A stretch of 64,000 bases of DNA from Piper betle (lineage: Eukaryota; Streptophyta; Magnoliopsida; Piperales; Piperaceae), in NCBI GenBank assembly GCA_033002965.1, contig JAURVB010000705.1:1-64000 (forward strand), in the 5' to 3' direction. The notes under the pieces are model-generated. The model saw nothing but the letters and a program-made list of their open reading frames with translations. It was not told the origin of the DNA and searched no databases. The position numbers and the translations under genes are program-made. This document shows, one piece after another, positions 56,984-64,000 of this stretch (position 1 is the stretch's first letter; the number at the start of each line of letters is the position of its first letter).

Positions 56984-57981
56984 ATGGAGGCTTCGTTGAA
57001 GCGCCGCTTCCAATACATGCAACCCGACCTCATCCCTCTCGCCGTCCGCCCACCGCCGCTGCTGTCGCCGGCATCTTCTCCCGAACATCACCACCTGCTC
57101 CCCAAGCGCCGCCTCGACGACTTCCCAGCCCCTACCTCTCAGCGCCATGATCGTCACGCCTGCGCCGGCGGCCAGCTGATCATGAAGCCCAACCTGTACC
57201 CCAAGCTCCAAGCAACCTCGTCCACCTCCTCCTCCATCTTCTACCCTACCTCCCTCTTCTCTTCCACTTGTACGTCCTTCAACCCCCTCCACGGCGAGAG
57301 CAGTGCTCCTCCTCCCCCTCCTCCTGCTTCACTTACTCCATCTACTACTCCACCAGTGTTCACCTCCGGTTGGGGGGCGCCGGCGCCGCTTTTGGCGTTT
57401 CCTTACCTTTTACATGCAGGTCATGTGGTGGGAGGAGGTACTGGTCCTGCGACGACGTCGTCTCTTCCGCCGCTGGTGGAGCTCGGCAACAACAAGGAGC
57501 AGGTGCTGGGAGCGGCCGACGACAAGGCGAGGGCGAGGAAGGCGGTGAATGAGAAAAATCTGCAGAGGCGGAGGCGGATCAGGAAAAGCTCATCAGCTTG
57601 GAGAAGCTGGTTCCGGCGACGAGGAGGAGGCTCAACAAGGCCGCCATGCTGGAGGAGGCCTGCAAGTACATCAAGTTTTTGGAGGCGCAGGTCAAGGCCC
57701 TGTCGTCGATGCGTCGGCCGGCGGCGTTGCCTGCATTCGGCGGCGGTCACCCGGGCTCGTTTGCGGCGGCTGTGCCCAGGGTGCTGGAGGAGCTGTCGCA
57801 GGAGCAGGTGCTGGAGATGATGGTGAACTCGGAGAAGACGCAGGCGGTGCTGTCGGAGAAGGGGTGGTGCGTTGTGTCCTTGGAGCAGGCGGAGGTGTTG
57901 AAGTCGGCGTTGCAGAGCTTGCTTCTGAAGCAGAAACTCGTGGCGTCCTCTCAAATGACGCAGCACCTGCAACCTTATTAG
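56984..57981 (+). CDS. Atypical bHLH transcription factor (one frame break)
   Basis: Single exon, about 332 residues when read through one frame break. A Pro/Ser-rich N-terminus (MEASLKRRFQYMQPDLIP...) is followed by the bHLH: RKAVNEKNLQRRRRI as basic region and start of helix 1, then in the shifted frame SEKLISLEKLVPATRRRLNK (loop), AAMLEEACKYIKFLEAQVKAL (helix 2). The basic region lacks the His-Glu-Arg set of E-box binders (Asn-Glu instead of His), so binding may differ. The C-terminus is helical and Glu/Leu-rich. The closest group I can name is bHLH52/53-like. One base is missing at about 57581-57583 within the bHLH itself. The start ATG 56984 is chosen because the upstream frame looks like leader. 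Confidence 0.82.
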
Positions 57982-60900
57982 GTCGATATACCATCGACGC
58001 CGATTGCATTTTGGTAAGGTAAGTCATCGATCGTATGATTACATGCACATTTGGTTTCCAATTAATCAAATATTGCTGCTCAGCTTGAACGATGTTGTTG
58101 GTAGGATTTTCTAAGTTTCTTCTGATCTGATACAACATTGTTGCAGATAAAGTAGCGAAAGCGGAGTTTGTGGAGGGCGACGACATATATGTAGCACAGC
58201 TTTTTGTTCATCCTATACATACATATATATATATATATATAGCACTGGTGATGATCGATCGCTAACTCTTTAATTTTTTAATCTCTTTTTGCCATATGTG
58301 GTTGAACATACATATAATTTTAGGATTTGGACGTATATTTAATACTACGTTTACTCTTGGTAACTTGTTTGAGCTCTTAGCTGTAATTAATTATCTGATG
58401 TTCACTAGAAGTTGACTAATCACGATGATCCTGGCCTGCTAATTATCTAGTACGTACTTTGAGTTCTATTCCCATTTATAATGAACTTTCCAATATGTCC
58501 AGGTATTATTAGTCTTGGCTATTCTGCGCACATATCTATTTCTGATTTTCTACATTGTGTATGTGATTGGAATGAATTGGAACTTGAAGCTTCAAGTGAA
58601 CTTATAAGAAAAGCAGAGATCTGAGAACCAAGAAAGGCGGGCTATCTTTTCAACCATAGTACCTGGATTGTTCTCTAATCTACAAACTCCAAATTTTGGC
58701 CCTGAATTGCATATACAATTAGCAATTCTATAATGGTGCGCCGGTAAGGTAGTATGTGGAATTATGCATATTGGTTTTAATTGAATTGGTGAATCTATGA
58801 TTGGACTTGTTGGCAAAGCCAACGGCCAAGCTACTGCGTATGGGTTAATCAATCTCGTATTGCCTAGTCACAACTATTCGATGCTTTCTTAATTTCTTCT
58901 ACCCCAGTGTTTTAGTACCATTGGAGTGTGTCTATCATTCTAGTATTTTTACGTTATTAACGTTAAAACTAAAATGGTGTCTCTGTCAGAGAAATGTCAT
59001 GCACCAGCTTTTGTTAGAAAATAGCAAGTGATCGTATATTTCACGGGAACGGATTGGGGGTGCCTGTGGCAGCGAGAAAATAGGCGCAGCATCGCAACAT
59101 CGGTTGTAAAGCAAAAAGAAAGCTGCAGAAATAAGGCATTGCAATTTGCAAGTCTGAATCGCTAGGTGTCATGAAACGGGAGGTTCAGGACCCGGGCACT
59201 GAAATGATGCGAAAAATTAGATCGCCAATTAAAGCTTGAAATATCAACTGTATGGGAAGGATTGGAAGCTTTACTATATTATTCCTTGCCTTCTGATATG
59301 CCCTACAAAACCCTAAGATGACTAAAGAACAAACAAATTCGTTATTAATTCCTTGCTAAAAATTAATAACAAACGTCGGGGTGTATGTTTTGTACACTTC
59401 TAACCTGTAACAATGAGACGTCGACGATCGTAACGTCATGAATTAATACTAGTGGAATTGCAACCAGGACATATACTTCTTATGTACTACACACAGATAT
59501 ATATATAGATAGATAGATATATAGGCAGATACTATTGCTCGTGTCTTCACTCATCCAAGGTTTGGGCAGATCGGGCGTGGTGAGGTTGTGACCAGTGGCA
59601 CAGAAAAGAATGTCGGACGGCAGCTTCAGCAAGGCGATCAGTATTGAGGGAGGAAGGCGAATTTTTTATGTAAATGGGGATTCGGGACCCTTGGTCCTAA
59701 CCATGCAGTCTGAAAGACAGGTGCCAACCGTGGCGACCAAGTACAGGTTTCCAGCTAGCCGTTAGTAGACATGAGCAGACGATCATCGCATATCAACTTG
59801 GGTTGTTTTGAGACAGTGATTATGACTGTAAAAGCCAATGGATCACTTGCACCGTCTTACCTAAATGGGCACTGAGGAGTGGTCTCGAAACCAGGTACTC
59901 TCTGTACCTGAAATCTCTGGTTTGGGTGTCAGTATTGGTCTCCTTCCTCGTCTTTACGTGGATCCGTGAGGACAATACTTTTACTAAGAATTACAGTTAT
60001 TAGTTGGTGTGAAAGACTACATTTAGACCACAAGCTAGCATTTTTTTACTTTTTATCTGAAAAAAAGTTAGCTTCCTGAAGCAGCACCGACACAACCACA
60101 CGGAGAAACAATTGAGTGTAGATTTTGTTTATCAACTCATGACTCCCAATTAAGAAGGCAACCAAGTCATGCCATGATGAACTGTATTGGTTTTCATTAC
60201 CATCATGAGTTCTGCTTGTTATTAGTAGCTCGTGCATGCACGGAATATAGCTGTCCGTAACTTTAACCCGCCCAGTTTTATGTTCCAACACTTACAGAAT
60301 CCACCACTCTCATTGCCTCCTAAGCGAAGCTCTCCTCGCGTCAACAAGGAGATGAGCCCGATCTGCCACCTTTAATTGGAACACACGCACTCACAGGGTT
60401 TGATGTGGCTAACTCACAGGTTGATTCTGGACGACTATTTCTAAAAGTGCAAAATGTGATGGAAGAATTTATACGGAGGCCATCCATAAATATTATATAA
60501 ACTTTCACGCTTTGAGCTTGTATATATAGATTATAATTGTGTGGATCGACGGAATAAATCCATATCTACGACGCGATAGGGCGAGAGAACAACTGCTTTA
60601 CTAGCATAAGTAATTGGAAGGGGATGCATGAAGAAGGATGATTTCTTGGTTTCTATTCCTTTGAACTCCAACCCGCACTGCCAGGGGCAACCAATATAAG
60701 CTCTCTTTTTTTCTGAATTCATGGCCATTTTGATTTTACTGATTGAAAGAAATAAGATTGCCAGAAATCTCCATAACCAGATGAAAGTTATTGCTCAACA
60801 AACGTAACGTTGCAGCTGAACATTTCCATATATGGAACACAAGCTTCCTCCCGAAATAATTCAGATGGTATTTTTATACCACAGTTTGGCAGGTAACCAT

Positions 60901-61452
60901 AGAAAATATGAATCCTCCACCGCTTGTCAGCATACTAACAAAAACATGAATCGAGAATGATTTTAAAGTCTTCAGGTCTGTCCACTTGCAGGAGATTTTG
61001 ACTTAAGACATTGTCTAATAAGAAATAAGGAGACACGTAATCACTAATTAATCTACAACATTACAAACTCGTCAAAATTTTACGATTCAGCCGGCATTGC
61101 ATATTAAAAATTAGTTACAATTTATTTCTACGAGAACAAACATTCTATTTTGAATACCAGCGCAGCAACTGAGTAACAAACCAGATTGTTGTCAAACGCT
61201 ACAATGCAATTTTGGTGCACAAAAACAAAGCACTTTGAAATAATTAAACAAAATGTGAAACATAATCAAAGCCAAGTGTTCACCAAAAACGCTTGAAGGA
61301 CTATTTATAAAGTAGCGTAGCAATGACGACAGATAAATATGACAGAAATATGAAGAGTTCACAGATACAATTTTCACCAAACATTACCAGCTATCGTTGT
61401 TCAATTCAAAACAGAGTATCAGCGGCAAGTAGTCAACACCTGGATATAGAGC
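57982..61452. other. Long intergenic region, no supported gene
   Basis: Contains bHLH 3' flank, a (TA)n run at 58222-58240 and an (ATAG)n microsatellite at 59500-59522. The minus strand at about 59630-59570 reads LKLPSDILFCATGHNLTTPD, possibly a decayed exon, but I could not assign it. An open frame at 60728-60531 on the minus strand is unrecognised. Confidence 0.4.
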
Positions 61453-62873
61453 TCAGCCCATCTGTGTTCGCAATGGAAAGCTAGGTTGTGAAAAATTTGC
61501 ATGATTTGCAGGTGGTGGTTTTGGTCTGGCATACTCAGCAAAGATAACCCACCCATCCAGAAACTAATCACAAAGGATAAAAGGCAACTATATCAGGCAA
61601 CAGCATAATATGGATGAAGGTCACAAAAACATTGAAGTTGGATTGTTAAACTCAGATTCAAATTCTAACAAATATGACTCCGTTGTAGGTTGGCACTAGA
61701 AAAGAACATGCAATAGTTAGTACTTAACACCATCTTTTGTAATGCTTACCTTGCCATCCATGCCCTTAATACCTTCTGATGCCTCTTCCAAGTTAGAATA
61801 CCTAACAAACCCAAAACCTTTTGAAAAACCTGAATTACGGTCTGTAACCACTCTTGCTGAAAAAAGAATCAATTAGATGAATTAGTTTCATAAATAAGCA
61901 AGCAATCCAGGACGAGCCTTTAAGTCCATAGAAATTACCATCCACCACTTGCCCAAACTTGGCAAATGCTTCTCTTAACCCTTCTGAGGTTGTACGCTTG
62001 TTTAGCCCTGATCAAATACATCTCATGTAATTAAACTGGGAAAGCTCATGCCTCAATATGACCCTTGGACATCCTCAAAACCTTATGCAAGAGGGCATAC
62101 AGAGGTTTCTTAAGGATTAGAATTGCTGATCCTTACAGTCAATCTTGAATTAAAGTAATTGTTTCAATGATTTTTGATTTCCACCAGACACGAGACACGG
62201 GAATATAAACGTGTATGATAATCGGTCAAAACTCACTTCTCCACACCCATATAGCTATATCCTCCGATAAACAACAGTTTAATTCACAAAAAAGGCTCGA
62301 GCTTTAAAACATATAATATACAATAATCTAAGACAGGAAGCAGAGGATCAAACAATAGCAAAGTCCCCCATTTTTCCGCACAATACATATCAATAAACAA
62401 TACCTAAAGTAAAAGAAGGGGTGAAAAATGGGTTACTTCAATTGCAGTGACGATGTTTACAAATTCCAATGCATGATTACACTAGTAATGCTCTGAAGAG
62501 TTTGAAAAGCCTTGAATTGATAAAAGTTTTAGTTGGAATTTGGGAATCACCCACAGAAAACAGAGCTAACCATTTAGTCTCCAAATCCTCACACGCAACT
62601 AAAACTAGATGAAGCGCGGGGCAAATACATAAGCGCAAACATGAAACCAATAAAAGGCCAGAGAACATATGTAAGGAGAGATGGAGAGGAGGGAAGGATG
62701 CCTGAGACGAAGAGGTTGGTGGAGGGTTCTGCTGGGGGAGAAGGGGGTGCAGCAGGTGCGGTGGAGGCGAAAGGGAAGGTTGAGAAGAAGCGTTTCCCCC
62801 TCCCCATCCTCGCCGCCGCCGCCGTCGCCATGGCCATTCTTCTTCGCGTCAACTGCGGACTATGGGCTTCCAC
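61453..62873 (-). CDS. Organelle RRM-domain RNA-binding protein (mitochondrial or plastid, ORRM2/GR-RBP-like)
   Basis: Four exons on the minus strand: 62873-62702, 62007-61939, 61856-61750, 61563-61453, giving 152 residues in frame. The N-terminus is Arg/Ala-rich without acids (TRRRMAMATAAAARMGRGKR), a mitochondrial-type presequence. One RRM follows: NLFVSG (RNP2), LNKRTTSEGLREAFAKFGQV, DARVVTDRNSGFSKGFGFVRY (RNP1 KGFGFVRY), EEASEGIKGMDGK, then FLDGWVIFAEYARPKPPP and a short tail ending Q-M-G. Such single-RRM proteins help C-to-U editing and RNA stability in organelles. Intron 1 has a GC donor (TCAG|GCATCC); the other introns are GT-AG. The gene diverges from RPL8, with start codons only 195 bases apart. 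Confidence 0.9.
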
Positions 62874-63068
62874 TTAACCCCCGCTCCATCCTTTCTTAAA
62901 TGGGCTCTCTGGGAGGGCTAAATAAATTACAACTTGAAATTACGTAAGTGCCCAAAGCTCGAGCCCTAAAATTAGGTCTGAGGGTAGAAACCCTAGCTTC
63001 CGTCTTCCTCATCCAAATACCACGCTGCGGCGGCGGCGTAGCTAGCGGCGGAATCCGTCGAGCGGAAA
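62874..63068. promoter_or_regulatory. Shared divergent promoter of the RRM gene and RPL8
   Basis: The 195 bases between the two ATGs contain a site II element TGGGCT at 62901-62906 and a telo-box AAACCCTAG at 62988-62996, 73 bases before the RPL8 ATG. Site II plus telo-box is the standard pairing of plant ribosomal protein promoters. No TATA box is obvious in either direction. Confidence 0.7.

Positions 63069-64000
<932 letters not shown>

Noticed and set aside
59570..59630. Minus-strand stretch LPSDILFCATGHN as part of a flavin-dependent oxygenase
   Set aside because: The ATG motif alone is too short to assign; no neighbouring conserved blocks were found.

Overview
The window is nuclear DNA from a flowering plant. 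It holds spliced genes with GT-AG introns for photosystem II, the chloroplast NDH complex, secondary-wall glycosylation, GRAS, bHLH and GeBP regulators and a cytosolic ribosomal protein, plus Copia, hAT, CACTA-like and Helitron-like transposon remains. Many coding exons are strikingly GC-rich at their 5' ends (for example the LEA2/NHL gene at 9669) while intergenic DNA is very AT-rich. This suggests a monocot, probably not a grass; that last step is inference.

Layout. 1-9.0 kb is a graveyard: a Copia element with an inverted tail abuts the 3' half of a PPDK regulatory protein gene, followed by a hAT transposase remnant and a dead biotin-protein ligase copy. 9.6-10.4 kb is an intact LEA2/NHL gene. 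11.3-14.7 kb is a candidate CACTA element. 15.6-17.7 kb is an intact six-exon GAUT12/IRX8 gene. 18-28.5 kb is repeat-rich: an orphan promoter cut by a Helitron-like end, a second CACTA candidate, a decayed cysteine-rich DUF26 gene, and G-rich and hAT-like DNA. 28.6-32.1 kb carries two related genes in tandem, a PsbQ-like NDH subunit and PSBQ itself, with the same three-exon structure. 34-42.3 kb holds a small conserved unknown gene, a GeBP-family gene, a MITE, a LINE-like fragment, a broken histone H2A and an intact DUF1218 membrane protein gene. 46.2-49.3 kb is a decayed full-length Copia element with short LTRs. 53-58 kb has a PAT1-type GRAS gene and a bHLH gene. 61.4-64 kb has an organelle RRM protein and RPL8, diverging from one short promoter; RPL8 runs off the window.

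Two themes connect the loci. Three proteins act in chloroplasts or mitochondria (PsbQ, the PsbQ-like subunit, the RRM protein), and several promoters carry site II (TGGGCY) and telo-box motifs typical of housekeeping genes. In addition, five otherwise well-conserved genes (PsbQ-like, small unknown gene, GeBP, bHLH, RPL8) each carry exactly one single-base frame break, and the GRAS gene has one together with a stop codon. That pattern points more to residual base-level assembly errors than to independent gene death. The PPDK regulatory protein, biotin ligase and H2A copies carry several lesions each and look truly dead; the DUF26 gene is probably dead too. I see no novel multi-gene system here; the most unusual items are the tandem PsbQ pair, the inverted Copia tail and a perfect 138-bp duplication inside the GRAS gene.
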